A DNA stretch of 64,000 bases from Roseovarius sp. MMSF_3359 (GTDB lineage: Bacteria > Pseudomonadota > Alphaproteobacteria > Rhodobacterales > Rhodobacteraceae). The translations under genes were made by a program, and so were the position numbers. Shown piece after piece: positions 16,069 through 25,967 of the stretch. Location of the stretch: contig NZ_JASHJC010000001.1 in the NCBI RefSeq assembly GCF_030733385.1, positions 248,001 through 312,000 of the forward strand, written 5' to 3'. Position 1 is the first letter of the stretch. Each line of letters opens with the position of its first letter. The notes under the pieces were generated by a model. The model was not told the DNA's origin. It saw nothing but the letters and a program-made list of their open reading frames with translations, and searched no databases.

Positions 16069-16521
16069 TCAACCAAGCGGCTTTTCCATGAAAACGCTAA
16101 AGGCATTGGGACGGTAGTCGCCGAAAACCCCGCAGCGCCGGAAATCGTGCCGCTCGTAAAGGCGGACCGCTTCGGCCAGCTCGTCCCCGGTTTCAAGCCG
16201 GAGATAGGGGAGTTTCAACTGCCTCGCCTGGTCTTCAAGCTGACGCAGAAGGGCCGCTGCCACGCCTTTGCCGCGGGCCTCAGGAGCGGTGAACATGGAT
16301 TTTACTTCGCCATAACCCTCACGAACCGCCAAGGCCCCGGTGCCAAGGGTTTCACCATTCTCACGGGCCGCAAAGAAATAGATGCCGGGCGCGCAAAGCT
16401 CTTCGATATCAAGGGCATAGTTTTCCTCAGGCGGATAAAGCGCCTGCATCAACGCGTGGCTTGAGCGGAGCAGGGCGCTGGGTCCGGGGCTTCGGGGGTC
16501 GGCGGGTTCGATCAGGATCAT
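16069..16521 (-). CDS. GNAT-family N-acetyltransferase
   Basis: This 150-residue acetyl-CoA-dependent transferase has motif A VKSMFTAPEARGKGVAAALL, with the R/Q-x-x-G-x-G/A acetyl-CoA loop as ARGKGVA, and the closing LRLETGDELAEAVRLYERHDF. ATG 16521 gives a normal GNAT length. A frame extending to 16599 would run into the neighbouring gene. The substrate is not predictable from sequence. The ETG-x-x-x-EAVRLYE pattern resembles PanZ/YafP-like small-molecule acetyltransferases. Confidence 0.85.
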   Translation of the reverse strand: MILIEPADPRSPGPSALLRSSHALMQALYPPEENYALDIEELCAPGIYFFAARENGETLGTGALAVREGYGEVKSMFTAPEARGKGVAAALLRQLEDQARQLKLPYLRLETGDELAEAVRLYERHDFRRCGVFGDYRPNAFSVFMEKPLG

Positions 16522-16531
16522 GGGTGGGGCT

Positions 16532-17008
16532 TCATTCGATGGTGACCTCAAGGCTGGCATCAATCGGGGCGCCGTCACGGGCCAGTTGCGCGTGGTCATT
16601 GGCGTTTAGCGTCACACGGATCACATGACGGCCTTTGGGCAAGGCGTCCAGATGCACCCAAGGGCCATAGGCGCGCGCGAACTTGATGTCATTGACATAA
16701 ACATGCGCATGCCCTTCGCCCGGCACATGGGCGCCATTCACCGCCTCGGGCGCAAAAGTGAAACCGGTCACCTTCAAGTGCAGGTTGCGGCTTTGTGGGC
16801 CGTCCGGATGCAGGGAGAGCGCAAGTGTCGGTGCGTCACCCTCGACCTCGGTGAGAGTCGCGTGGTGCATCCCTCCGCCGTGGTCATGGGCAGAGTGATC
16901 GTGAACCGGATTGGCCTTTTCCTCCATGCCGGACCCGGCGGCGATCAAGAAGCCGAGACCCGCGCCAAAGAGGACGCCAATGGCAAGCAGAACGATGGAT
17001 CTGGTCAT
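16532..17008 (-). CDS. Membrane-anchored histidine-rich protein
   Basis: I do not recognise the family of this 158-residue protein. It has an N-terminal anchor (SIVLLAIGVLFGAGLGFLIA), then a His cluster (HDHSAHDHGGGMHH) that suggests metal binding in the periplasm. A beta domain follows with GEGHAHVYVNDIKFARAYGP and a later LNANDH. ATG 17008 is preferred over GTG 17017 because it directly precedes the basic and hydrophobic signal anchor. It is 10 nt upstream of the GNAT gene on the same strand. Copper or other metal handling is inferred from the His-rich stretch. Confidence 0.65.
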   Translation of the reverse strand: MTRSIVLLAIGVLFGAGLGFLIAAGSGMEEKANPVHDHSAHDHGGGMHHATLTEVEGDAPTLALSLHPDGPQSRNLHLKVTGFTFAPEAVNGAHVPGEGHAHVYVNDIKFARAYGPWVHLDALPKGRHVIRVTLNANDHAQLARDGAPIDASLEVTIE

Positions 17009-17228
17009 GAAATTCACACTTTTTTCGGTGATTTGCGCAGGATGTTAACAAGGATGTGCGGGCGGGCCAATGCGATACACCGCAGGGTTAACACTTTCGG
17101 CGCGCGCCGCAATATCTTGTGGATAAGTGGTGTTGTTTTGCCATATCGTGGGGTTTGCCGTTGACAGATGGCTTTTGTGGCCCGCACATTTAGGGTCAAT
17201 CGGAATCATCTGTCCAAGGCGACCCTTT

Positions 17229-20200
17229 TTGCAATTTTCCAAGCTCAGACTGACCGGCTTCAAGAGCTTCGTGGACCCGACCGATCTCTTTATCGCGGAT
17301 GGGCTGACGGGCGTTGTGGGGCCGAATGGCTGCGGCAAGTCGAACTTGCTGGAGGCGCTGCGCTGGGTCATGGGGGAAAACCGGCCCAAGGCGATGCGCG
17401 GCGGCGGTATGGAGGATGTGATCTTTGCCGGCGCGGCCACGCGGCCCGCGCGCAACTTTGCCGAGGTCAGCGTGCATATCGACAATGCCGACCGGCTGGC
17501 ACCGGCGGGGTTCAACGATGCCGATCATATCGAGATTGTGCGCCGGATCACCCGCGACGTCGGCAGCGCCTATAAGGTCAACGGCAAGGACGTGCGGGCG
17601 CGCGATGTGCAGATGCTCTTCGCCGATGCCTCGACCGGGGCGCATAGCCCGGCGCTGGTCCGGCAGGGGCAGATTTCGGAGCTTATCAACGCAAAGCCAA
17701 AGGCGCGGCGGCGTATCCTCGAAGAGGCGGCGGGTATTTCCGGCCTCTATCAGCGGCGGCACGAGGCGGAGTTGAAGCTCAAAGGGGCCGAGACCAACCT
17801 GACCCGCGTCGATGACGTGATTGAACAATTGGCGGGCCAGTTGGCGCAATTGGCGCGGCAGGCCCGGCAGGCGGCCCGGTATCGGGCGATCGGTGAGGAT
17901 CTCCGACGGGCCGAGGGGTTGTTGCTTTACCGGCGCTGGAAAGAGGCCGATGAGGCCTGTGCACGGGCGGAGGCGGAGTTGCGCGAGCGGACGACAACCG
18001 CGTCCCAGAGCGAAAGTGCCGCGCGCGAGGCCGCCAAGCTGCGGGCGAAAACCGAGGAATCCTTGCCGCCGCTCCGCGAGGAAGAGGCCATTGCCGCGGC
18101 GATCCTGCAACGGCTTCAGGTGCAGCGTGATACGCTAAACGAACAGGAAGCGAGCGCCCGCGACCGTATCGAGACCCTGCAGCACCGGATTGAACAACTG
18201 GCGCATGACATTGATCGGGAATCGGGCCTGAACCGCGATGCGGGCGAGACGATCGGACGGCTGGAATGGGAAGCGCAGGAACTTGCCAAGGCCAGCGAGG
18301 GTCACGAGGCGCGGCTTGAAGCAGCGTCGGAAGAGGCGCGCGATGCGGCCAGCATCCTTCAGGAGCGGGAAAACGACCTGAGCCAACTGACCGAAGACGT
18401 GGCGCGACTGGCGGCACGGCACCAATCGGCGCAACGCCTGCTGAGCGACAGTCAAAAGACACTGGAGCGGTCAGAGGCCGAAGCGACCCGGGCGCGCGAC
18501 GCGGTGGCCAGTTCGCAAGAGGCGCTGGAGACGTCCCGCGCAGATCATGACGCTGCCTACACGGCAGAGAAAGAAGCTGTTGCGGCCGCTCAAGCCGCAG
18601 AGGCCGCCCTGATCGCGGCTGACGATGCCCGCGCCGATACCCAGGCCAAGGAGGTCGAAGCCCGTGCCGAACGCTCCGAGGCCGAGGGTGAGGTCAACGC
18701 CCTGCGCGCCGAGGTTTCCGCCCTGGCCAAGCTGGTCGAACGGGACACTGCCGAGGGCGGGCAGATCATGGATCGGCTCAAGGTCGAAACCGGGTATGAA
18801 AAGGCGCTTGGGGCGGCACTTGCCGACGACCTGCGCGCGCCCGAGGTCAGTGGCGATGGTCCTTCGGGGTGGGTGACGCTTGCAGGCTACGCCCAGGCGC
18901 AACCGCTGCCCGATGGGGTCAAGGCGCTGTCGAATTATGTGTCGGTCCCTGAGGTTCTTGCCCGGCGCATGGGGCAGATCGGGCTCGTGGACGCGGATGA
19001 TGGGCCGCGGTTGCAGGCCGCGTTGAAGCCTGGCCAGCGGCTGGTGAGCACGCAGGGCGATCTGTGGCGTTGGGACGGGTTTCGTGCCTGGGCCGAGGAC
19101 GCGCCGAGCGCCGCGGCGCTCAGATTGCAGCAGTTGAACCGTCTTGAGGTCCTCAAGCAGGAGCTTGAGCATGCAACCGCCCGGGCAGACGGCGCGCGGC
19201 TGGCCCATGAGACGTTGACCGCCAAGCTGGCCGAGGTCACCAAAGCTGATGCCGATGCGCGGCAGGCCCGGCGCGCGGCGGACGTGGCCGTGAATGAGGC
19301 CAACCGGGCGCTTTCCAAGGCGGAGGCGGATCGCAACCTCGCGCAATCGCGGCTGGAGTCGCTTGGCCTTGCGGTGACCCGGCACGAAGAAGAGGCGATG
19401 GGCGCGCGCAAGCAGTTGGCCGAGGCCGAGAAGGGACTTGCCGACCTGGGCGATCTGGACGCTGCGCGGGCGGGGGTCGAGGACGTCAAGATGACGGTCG
19501 AAGCCTCGCGCATGACGATGATGGCGCGCCGGTCGGCCCATGACGAGCTGCGCCGCGAAGGCGAGGCGCGCACCAAACGCAGCCAGGAAGTCACCAAGGA
19601 GCTGAGCGGCTGGCGGCACCGTTTGGAAACGGCAGAAAAACGCAGTGCCGAACTGGCCGAGCGCAAGGACGCATCCGAGCTGGAGCTTGCGCAGGCAATG
19701 GCGGCCCCCGAGGAGATTGCCGCAAAACGTACCGAGTTGAGCGCCGAGATCGACAAGGCCGAGGCCCGCCGGGCCGAAGCCGCCGATGCGCTGTCGACCG
19801 GGGAAGGTGCGGCCCGTCAGGCGGTTGAGGCCGAACGCGATGCGGAACGTACTGCGAGTGAGGCGCGCGAGGCGCGGGCGCGTTCAGAGGCCCGGTCAGA
19901 GGCCGCGCGCGACACCCGCAATCACGCCGCCGAGCGGATCACCGAAGATCAGGAGACGACACCCGAAAAGCTGCTGGAATCGCTGGATGCGGATCCCGAA
20001 AACATGCCGGCGGCAGATGCAATCGAAGCGGATGTGAACCGGCTCAAGCGGCAGCGCGATGCCCTGGGCGCGGTCAACCTGCGGGCCGAGGAGGACGCCC
20101 GCGAGGTCGAGGAAGAACACACCACGCTTCTGGCGGAAAAGACCGACCTCGAGGAGGCGATCAAGACCCTGCGCAGCGGCATTGCCAGCCTCAATCGCGA

Positions 20201-20684
20201 GGGGCGTGAACGGCTTTTGACCGCGTTCGAGCAGGTCAACAGCAACTTCTCGCTGCTCTTCAAGCATCTCTTTGGTGGCGGTGAGGCGAACCTCGTGATG
20301 GTCGAAAGCGATGATCCGCTCGATGCCGGGCTTGAGATCATGTGCCAGCCACCGGGCAAGAAACTCGCCACGCTGAGCCTGCTTTCTGGGGGCGAGCAGA
20401 CCCTGACCGCGTTGGCGCTCATCTTTGCCGTCTTCCTCGCCAATCCGGCGCCGATCTGTGTGCTCGACGAGGTCGACGCACCGCTCGACGATGCCAATGT
20501 CACGCGCTTCTGCGACCTACTGGACGAGATGTGCCGCCGGACCGAAACGCGGTTCCTGATAATCACCCACCATGCGGTCACGATGAGCCGGATGGACCGC
20601 CTGTTCGGGGTGACCATGGCTGAACAAGGGGTCAGCCAGTTGGTCAGCGTTGACCTGAAGAAAGCCGAGCAAATGGTCGCCTGA
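17229..20684 (+). CDS. smc: Chromosome segregation protein SMC
   Basis: This 1151-residue condensin ATPase organises and separates replicated chromosomes. The N-terminal head has Walker A GPNGCGKSN (about 32-40) and the Q-loop region. Long coiled coils fill about 170-500 and 660-980. The hinge domain starts near YEKALGAALADDL. The C-terminal head has the ABC signature LSGGEQTLTALALIFA and Walker B ICVLDEVDAPLDD. Start TTG 17229 (MQFSKLRLTGFKSF) has AAGG 8 nt upstream and matches the usual family N-terminus. A frame extending to 17127 adds an unrelated leader. ScpA and ScpB are not in the window. Confidence 0.96.
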   Translation: MQFSKLRLTGFKSFVDPTDLFIADGLTGVVGPNGCGKSNLLEALRWVMGENRPKAMRGGGMEDVIFAGAATRPARNFAEVSVHIDNADRLAPAGFNDADHIEIVRRITRDVGSAYKVNGKDVRARDVQMLFADASTGAHSPALVRQGQISELINAKPKARRRILEEAAGISGLYQRRHEAELKLKGAETNLTRVDDVIEQLAGQLAQLARQARQAARYRAIGEDLRRAEGLLLYRRWKEADEACARAEAELRERTTTASQSESAAREAAKLRAKTEESLPPLREEEAIAAAILQRLQVQRDTLNEQEASARDRIETLQHRIEQLAHDIDRESGLNRDAGETIGRLEWEAQELAKASEGHEARLEAASEEARDAASILQERENDLSQLTEDVARLAARHQSAQRLLSDSQKTLERSEAEATRARDAVASSQEALETSRADHDAAYTAEKEAVAAAQAAEAALIAADDARADTQAKEVEARAERSEAEGEVNALRAEVSALAKLVERDTAEGGQIMDRLKVETGYEKALGAALADDLRAPEVSGDGPSGWVTLAGYAQAQPLPDGVKALSNYVSVPEVLARRMGQIGLVDADDGPRLQAALKPGQRLVSTQGDLWRWDGFRAWAEDAPSAAALRLQQLNRLEVLKQELEHATARADGARLAHETLTAKLAEVTKADADARQARRAADVAVNEANRALSKAEADRNLAQSRLESLGLAVTRHEEEAMGARKQLAEAEKGLADLGDLDAARAGVEDVKMTVEASRMTMMARRSAHDELRREGEARTKRSQEVTKELSGWRHRLETAEKRSAELAERKDASELELAQAMAAPEEIAAKRTELSAEIDKAEARRAEAADALSTGEGAARQAVEAERDAERTASEAREARARSEARSEAARDTRNHAAERITEDQETTPEKLLESLDADPENMPAADAIEADVNRLKRQRDALGAVNLRAEEDAREVEEEHTTLLAEKTDLEEAIKTLRSGIASLNREGRERLLTAFEQVNSNFSLLFKHLFGGGEANLVMVESDDPLDAGLEIMCQPPGKKLATLSLLSGGEQTLTALALIFAVFLANPAPICVLDEVDAPLDDANVTRFCDLLDEMCRRTETRFLIITHHAVTMSRMDRLFGVTMAEQGVSQLVSVDLKKAEQMVA

Positions 20685-20735
20685 GCGGCCTCAGGTCGAA
20701 TTCAACACATCTGCTCCGGGGTCATCCGGTGCGCC

Positions 20736-21944
20736 CTAACATCGACCGTGTAGCCGGTGACGGTTGAGCGCACGATGATGTCCGGGTGGGCGGGCCGATA
20801 ACGGTCCTGCCCGACCCTCCGCGCTTGGGCGGCGTTCCCCTGGAGGAGGGGCGTACAACGCTTGCGGCGCAAAGGGCCGGACCGCCACATGGCTCTGCAT
20901 CCATCCCGCACTCTCCCACTGGGGACGGAGGATTGCCATATGATCCTTGGGTTGGTTCTCGGCTTGGTCGCTGGCATGCCGACCGAAATGACCGATCGCG
21001 ATGGCCAGCAGGATGATCGCCGCACCGGGGATCAGGCCAGGGCCGGGATCTTCGCCCAGAAGCGCCATCGCGATCAGGATCGCGGCCAGCGGAGAAAACG
21101 ACGTGGCCAGTGCAACGTCACCGGCACGCGCGTGTTTCAGCCCGTAGTTCCACGCGATCTGGCCCAGAACGATGATGAGGATGGCGTAGACCCAGACCCA
21201 CTGCCAGACGATCGGTTCGAAAACGCCCTCGAAGCTATCGAGACCGAAGAAACCTGCCACGAGGACAAAATAGAGGCTAGCGCCGAGGCCGGTGCGGAAG
21301 ACGGCGAAGATGCCGATTGGGACGTCGCGCAGCCCCACGCGGGTCACGATGGTCGATGCGATGAACGAGAGCGTGGCCGCGACGGTGGCGACCTCGCCCT
21401 TGCCAAGCGTGAGCATACCGGCGTTGCTGCCCGTCCCGATCACCACGATTGCCCCTGTCAAAGCGGTCAACCCGGCCAGCATTGCCCAGGGGTTCAACCG
21501 CTCGCGCAGGAAAAACCACGTGGCCAATAGGAACAGCGGTGGCTCGATCCGGCCCACCAGCACGATGTTGGTGACTGTCGTATGTTCGAGCGCATAGAAG
21601 AAAAGCCCCGGCGTGAGGACCGAGGACAGCACAGCCGAAATGCCGAGCAAGCGCCACTGATGCGGGGTCAGGCGCCTGAGGTTGGCACGCGTCAGGTCAC
21701 GGCGATAGAGCAGGGCCATCGGCAGGAGCGAGATCAGTGATCCCAACAGGTAGAGGTTGGTATAGGTGATGGCATTGACACCTCCAGAGATCGGATTGGC
21801 CTCACCGATGCCAACGAGTAGCGTCACGATGGAGTTCGACGCGGCATAGATCACTACGGCCACCCAGGCCGCAAGCGCGCCAAGCGTCGCCGTGGACGGG
21901 GCCGTGAAGCCAAACCGCCGGGCGATCCCCGAGTGCACTTGCAT
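20736..21944 (-). CDS. DMT/EamA-family transporter with an atypical C-terminal tail
   Basis: This 402-residue inner-membrane protein has ten hydrophobic segments in two EamA repeats, the layout of drug/metabolite exporters. Membrane segments end near GAAIILLAIAIGHFGRH. The last 80 or so residues (from SDQAENQPKDHM) are polar, rich in Pro, Arg and Gly, and unlike a normal family C-terminus. The underlying DNA (20736-20940) also has open frames on other phases. Loss of the original stop and read-through into intergenic repeat-like DNA is likely. ATG 21944 has TAGGAAA upstream. ATG 21974 is the alternative. Confidence 0.82.
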   Translation of the reverse strand: MQVHSGIARRFGFTAPSTATLGALAAWVAVVIYAASNSIVTLLVGIGEANPISGGVNAITYTNLYLLGSLISLLPMALLYRRDLTRANLRRLTPHQWRLLGISAVLSSVLTPGLFFYALEHTTVTNIVLVGRIEPPLFLLATWFFLRERLNPWAMLAGLTALTGAIVVIGTGSNAGMLTLGKGEVATVAATLSFIASTIVTRVGLRDVPIGIFAVFRTGLGASLYFVLVAGFFGLDSFEGVFEPIVWQWVWVYAILIIVLGQIAWNYGLKHARAGDVALATSFSPLAAILIAMALLGEDPGPGLIPGAAIILLAIAIGHFGRHASDQAENQPKDHMAILRPQWESAGWMQSHVAVRPFAPQALYAPPPGERRPSAEGRAGPLSARPPGHHRALNRHRLHGRC

Positions 21945-22194
21945 TGTGCCGTTTCCTAACATCATTCGAACCATCGGGCGCGCGCCCGTTCCTTTGCCTT
22001 GTTCGACACAGATACGGTCGCGGGCAGGAAATGGTTCTATGCTGTTGATAAAATTCGGGTCACACGCGCGTGATGCGAGTATTTTGATTATAAAACAATT
22101 ACTTGAAGTAAATGACAGATGATCACAGACGCGCGAAAACTATTTCAAATCGCTCCGATGGATCGGGTTCGGAATGGGTCGTCCGGTCCGCGGG

Positions 22195-23361
22195 TCAGAG
22201 TTTTGAAAGCAAGCCCCTGGTGGGCCAGGCATCGGCAGGCAGGCCCAGCTCGACCTGAACGGCCTGCACAGCCGCGCGGGTTCCGGCCCCAAGGATGCCG
22301 TCGATTTCACCGACGTCATATCCCCGCGCTGCCAGTTTGCGTTGCAGCTGCTTCATCTCGTCACCCGTCAGGCCGGGATCCGGGTTGCCTGCGGTGAAGA
22401 CCGGTGAGCCCTGCAGGCGATTGGCGAAATAGGCGGCCGTCAGAACATATGTAAAGCTCTGGTTCCACTCGAAATAGACGCGGAAATTCGGATAGGCGAG
22501 GAAGGCCGGCCCGTTGCGTCCCTGCGGCAGGATAAGGCTTGCAGGCAGGGAGCCGGCGATGTCGCCATCGCGGGACTTGATCCCCATGGCGGCCCATTCG
22601 GCACCGGGTTTCGTCGTGCGCAGCCCGCTTTGTGACCAGTCCATCTTCCTTGGAACGGAAACCTCCTGCAGCCACGGCTCGTGCGGACGCCAGCCCAGAT
22701 GCGAGAGCATCTTGGCGCCCGAGAGCAGGGCATCGGGTGCGGATGTCTTCAGGTTGACCTTGCCGTCCCCGTCACCATCGACCCCGTTGTCGAGTATGTC
22801 TTGCGGCAGCATCTGGACCATGCCGATCTCACCGGCCCAGGCGCCGGTAGTGCGGACCGGATCGAAGTCGCCCCGCTCGTAAAGCTCCAGCGCGGCAAAG
22901 ACCTGCGGTCGGAAAAGGTCGGGGCGGCGACAATCATGGGCCAGGGTGACAAGGGCGTTAAGCGTGTTGAAATCGCCCTGGAACGACCCGTAATCGGTCT
23001 CGAACGCCCAGAAGGCCAGAAGCACACCGGGCGACACGCCATATTCGTCGATGATCCTTTTGAACGTGCTCTCGAACTCCTGCACCTTGGCGCCGCCGGT
23101 ATTGAAACGGTTCCGGCTGATCAGGCGTCGTGCGAAATCGGTGAAGTTGAGTTGAAAGACCCCCTGCCGCCGGTCGGCCTTGATGACATTCGGGTCGGGC
23201 TGGACCGCGGCAAAGAAACGATCGACACTGCCGGGCGCGTGGCCCCGCGACACGGCCTCTTCTTTCATTGCGCTGACGAAGCTGGTGAAATTGCCGCCGC
23301 AACTGGCAGAGGCGGCAAGAGGGGCCAGACCGATGGCCAAGGCAAAACTAAGAACGCGCAT
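22195..23361 (-). CDS. Lytic murein transglycosylase (MltB type) with peptidoglycan-binding domain
   Basis: This 388-residue periplasmic enzyme cleaves peptidoglycan glycan strands to 1,6-anhydro muropeptides. A signal peptide (MRVLSFALAIGLAPLAASA) is followed by an SLT_2 domain. The catalytic Glu is in AFWAFETDYGSFQGDFNTL, and GEIGMVQMLPQD and NLKTSAPDALLSGAKML are family blocks. The C-terminal 60 residues form a PG_binding_1 domain (MKQLQRKLAARGYDVGEIDG). ATG 23361 has GGAGAG upstream. A longer frame to 23682 overlaps cobD and is rejected. Confidence 0.92.
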   Translation of the reverse strand: MRVLSFALAIGLAPLAASASCGGNFTSFVSAMKEEAVSRGHAPGSVDRFFAAVQPDPNVIKADRRQGVFQLNFTDFARRLISRNRFNTGGAKVQEFESTFKRIIDEYGVSPGVLLAFWAFETDYGSFQGDFNTLNALVTLAHDCRRPDLFRPQVFAALELYERGDFDPVRTTGAWAGEIGMVQMLPQDILDNGVDGDGDGKVNLKTSAPDALLSGAKMLSHLGWRPHEPWLQEVSVPRKMDWSQSGLRTTKPGAEWAAMGIKSRDGDIAGSLPASLILPQGRNGPAFLAYPNFRVYFEWNQSFTYVLTAAYFANRLQGSPVFTAGNPDPGLTGDEMKQLQRKLAARGYDVGEIDGILGAGTRAAVQAVQVELGLPADAWPTRGLLSKL

Positions 23362-23404
23362 GATCTCTCCGGGTCTTTTCAATCCGGCCAAACTAGGGAT
23401 GTGA

Positions 23405-24319
23405 TCACGCCGTGACAACCGCGAGGGCCAGAATTGCCGCAAGGGCTGTGGCCCAACTGCGCCACAGGGCTGCGCAGGTCGCATCGACCGCATCGGCCCC
23501 GATATCGCGCGCACCCGACCCGTTGACATAGGCGAAGTCGCGCATCTCGCCGTCATAGGATCGTGGGCCCGAGAGGGCGACGCCCAGTGCGCGTGACATG
23601 GCGGCCTCGGGCCAGCCCGCATTGGGCGACCGGTGAAGGCGCGCATCGGTCGCGATGGCCCGCCATGTCCCAAGGATGCCATGGCTGAGCGCGATCAGGA
23701 GGGCGGTTCCCCGTGCCGGGACCAGGTTCAGCAGGTCATCGAACCGCGCGGCGGCCCATCCGAATTCCGCGTGGCGTTCGGTGCGGTAGCCGATCATGCT
23801 GTCGGCGGTGTTGGTGATCTTGTAGAGGAGCAGCCCCGGCAATCCGCCGACCAGGTACCAAAAAGCCGGTGCGATCACGCCATCTGACAGGTTCTCGGCG
23901 GCGGATTCGATGGCCCCGCGGGCAATGGCCGAGGCATCCATCCCGGCCGTATCGCGCCCCACGATCATTGCGACCGCGTGGCGACCATCCCCGAGGGAGA
24001 CCCTGAGCGCATCCGCCACGGCGCGCACATGCTCGACCAGCGATTTCTGCGCGAGCAGCACCGCCACGACCAGCATTTCGACCAGGCCGCCAAACCACGA
24101 AAGCACGCAGCCCAACAGGAGCGCACCGAGCGCCAGCAGGATCATCGCGATGATGCCCTTCGCCTTGCGGGCGCTGCCATGATTGAACCGCTGATCGACA
24201 ATACCCACCGCACGCCCCATCAGAACCGCGGGATGCGCCACGCGCGACCACAGCCACCGCGGCTCTCCAAAGAGCGCGTCCAGCACCATGGCAAACCCGA
24301 GGATGAGGGCGTTGCTCAC
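23405..24319 (-). CDS. cobD: Adenosylcobinamide-phosphate synthase CobD/CbiB
   Basis: This 304-residue membrane protein attaches the aminopropanol-phosphate arm to adenosylcobyric acid in cobalamin synthesis. Family motifs are [20 protein letters not shown] near the N-terminus, [20 protein letters not shown] and [32 protein letters not shown]. Several membrane segments lie between them. The start GTG 24319 overlaps the CobC stop (GTGA), so the two genes are translationally coupled and their products act in successive steps. Confidence 0.93.
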   Translation of the reverse strand: MSNALILGFAMVLDALFGEPRWLWSRVAHPAVLMGRAVGIVDQRFNHGSARKAKGIIAMILLALGALLLGCVLSWFGGLVEMLVVAVLLAQKSLVEHVRAVADALRVSLGDGRHAVAMIVGRDTAGMDASAIARGAIESAAENLSDGVIAPAFWYLVGGLPGLLLYKITNTADSMIGYRTERHAEFGWAAARFDDLLNLVPARGTALLIALSHGILGTWRAIATDARLHRSPNAGWPEAAMSRALGVALSGPRSYDGEMRDFAYVNGSGARDIGADAVDATCAALWRSWATALAAILALAVVTA

Positions 24320-25251
24320 AATGCCGCCTCCAGCCAGGACCAGTCCTTTGCACCCGGCAGGCCAAGGCGGATCAGTTCATCCGAATAAGGAAAGACGCGC
24401 GTCCAGATGTGATGCCGGGCCAACCGGTCCTGCCATGCGGCGGCGTTGTCCACGCGGTAGAGCCGGAAAAGAGGGGTACCACCGGTGACCTCGGCCCCCG
24501 CAGTTGTCATGATCCGGTCGAGCCGCCCGGCATCCCGGGTCAACCGGTCCCGCGTCGTACGGGCCCAGGCCAGATCGGTCAGGGCCGCGGTTGCCACACT
24601 CTGCGCCGGTCCGGAAACGGGCCACGGCCCCAGCATCTGCGACAGCCTGTCGATGAGTTCCTGCGGCCCGATGGCAAATCCCAGGCGCAGCCCCGCCAGA
24701 CCCCAGAACTTGCCAAAACTCTTCAGGACGATACGGCCGGGCTGATCCGCGATGCCGATCATCGACCGTGAAGGGTCGACATCGGCGAAACTCTCATCAA
24801 TCACCATGAACGGGGCGGTGAGATCCTCGAGTGTGTACCAGTGACCCGTTGGATTGTTGGGATGCACGATGACCTTCGCGGTGGCGTTTCGCGATGCTTG
24901 GGCCCAGCCATGGGCCGTAAAGGCGGCGGCATGTTCGTTATATGTTGGTGTCGGAATATCGACGATGCCCGGGTCAAGCAGCCCGGGAATGCGGGCAATC
25001 AGCGCCGATGCGCCGGGGGCTGCAAGTACCGCGCACCTCTCCGGGATTTGCCAGAAGCGTCGTGCGGCGACCTCCAAGGCTTGGCTGGCGGCCCGGTCGG
25101 GCAAGGCATTCCACGCCTGTGCGGGGATCTCCGGCAGCGGGTAGGGGACGGGGTTGATGCCGGTCGACAGGTCGATCCATTCCGACCTTGTTCCGCCATA
25201 GGTCGCGATGGCCGCATCGACGCCACCGCCATGATCTCTTGCCGCCGTCAT
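24316..25251 (-). CDS. cobC: Threonine-phosphate decarboxylase CobC
   Basis: This 311-residue PLP enzyme of the class I/II aminotransferase fold makes (R)-1-amino-2-propanol phosphate for the cobalamin side arm from L-threonine phosphate. The N-terminal block is [20 protein letters not shown]. The substrate loop is HPNNPTG, and the Schiff-base lysine is in [17 protein letters not shown] longer frame to 25338 adds an unrelated leader. A cobalamin riboswitch was looked for upstream and not found. cobL lies 2 kb away in divergent orientation. Confidence 0.92.
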   Translation of the reverse strand: MTAARDHGGGVDAAIATYGGTRSEWIDLSTGINPVPYPLPEIPAQAWNALPDRAASQALEVAARRFWQIPERCAVLAAPGASALIARIPGLLDPGIVDIPTPTYNEHAAAFTAHGWAQASRNATAKVIVHPNNPTGHWYTLEDLTAPFMVIDESFADVDPSRSMIGIADQPGRIVLKSFGKFWGLAGLRLGFAIGPQELIDRLSQMLGPWPVSGPAQSVATAALTDLAWARTTRDRLTRDAGRLDRIMTTAGAEVTGGTPLFRLYRVDNAAAWQDRLARHHIWTRVFPYSDELIRLGLPGAKDWSWLEAAL

Positions 25252-25505
25252 GTCAGGAAAGCCTTCCGGCCGGGGATCGGCCAAGGCGCAGGTCAGGTTG
25301 CGGCCGGTTGCAGGCGATACCTGTCGAGTGAAAGCCACGTCTCATCGGTCAGATTTCCGGTCGAATCTGCGCCCAGACATAGGCGGCAATAACAAGGTCA
25401 TCGACCGGTTTTTTCCTGCAAACATGGTTAATTAAGCCCATTTCAAGCGGAAACCCGCGCAATTCACAACCATCGGCGCCCGGTGACGAACACATTCTGT
25501 AACCG

Positions 25506-25521
25506 TTAATCATTTGTTAAC
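25506..25521 (+). promoter_or_regulatory. CtrA-type box
   Basis: TTAA-TCATTTG-TTAAC is a perfect match to the CtrA consensus TTAA-N7-TTAAC, located 84 nt before the receiver-domain gene at 25605 in an intergenic region. Confidence 0.65.
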
Positions 25522-25604
25522 GAATGACGTCAATCACGGAAGGGTATTGGTGCAAGTATTTTAGCTCGAATATTGGTAGTTTGAATAGATCGAACGGAGC
25601 GAGC

Positions 25605-25964
25605 ATGAGAGTATTGATTGTTGAAAGTCAGCCGGATCTGGGCGCTTTGTGGAAACGTCACATGGAGCGTCAGGGGATGGATGTGCGTCTGGAGCTGAGC
25701 CAGGCAGGAGCCATCAGCGCCCTGCAAACACAGCAGTTTGACATTATCGTCCTGGACCTGGTCCTGCCCCATGGCAGCGCCTTTGCCATATCGGACCTGG
25801 CCAGTTACCGCTATCCCAAGACGCAGGTGATCTTCGTGACCGACACGTCCTTTTTCTCGGACGGGTCGATCTTTAACCTCAGCGCAAATGCCTGCGCCTA
25901 TCTGCAGACCGACACGCCGCCAGAGGACCTGACGGCGATGGTGGAGCATTACGGCCGCGCATAA
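25605..25964 (+). CDS. Single-domain response-regulator receiver protein
   Basis: This 119-residue stand-alone receiver domain has the phosphoacceptor Asp in DIIVLDLVLPHGSA and the switch Thr in VIFVTDTSF. The acidic pocket has only VESQPD, and the usual lysine of the KP motif is absent (AYLQTDTPPED), so signalling chemistry may be altered. ATG 25605 has GGAG 5 nt upstream. A frame from 25524 would place the leader across the promoter. A perfect CtrA box upstream suggests cell-cycle or motility-linked control. No output domain is present. Confidence 0.85.
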   Translation: MRVLIVESQPDLGALWKRHMERQGMDVRLELSQAGAISALQTQQFDIIVLDLVLPHGSAFAISDLASYRYPKTQVIFVTDTSFFSDGSIFNLSANACAYLQTDTPPEDLTAMVEHYGRA

Positions 25965-25967
25965 GCG

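Noticed and set aside
22195-23682. A 495-residue form of the lytic transglycosylase
   Set aside because: The extra N-terminus overlaps cobD. The shorter start has a ribosome site and a clean signal peptide.
25252-25500. A cobalamin riboswitch upstream of cobC
   Set aside because: Read on the minus strand, neither the B12 box nor the other conserved blocks of the riboswitch could be found.
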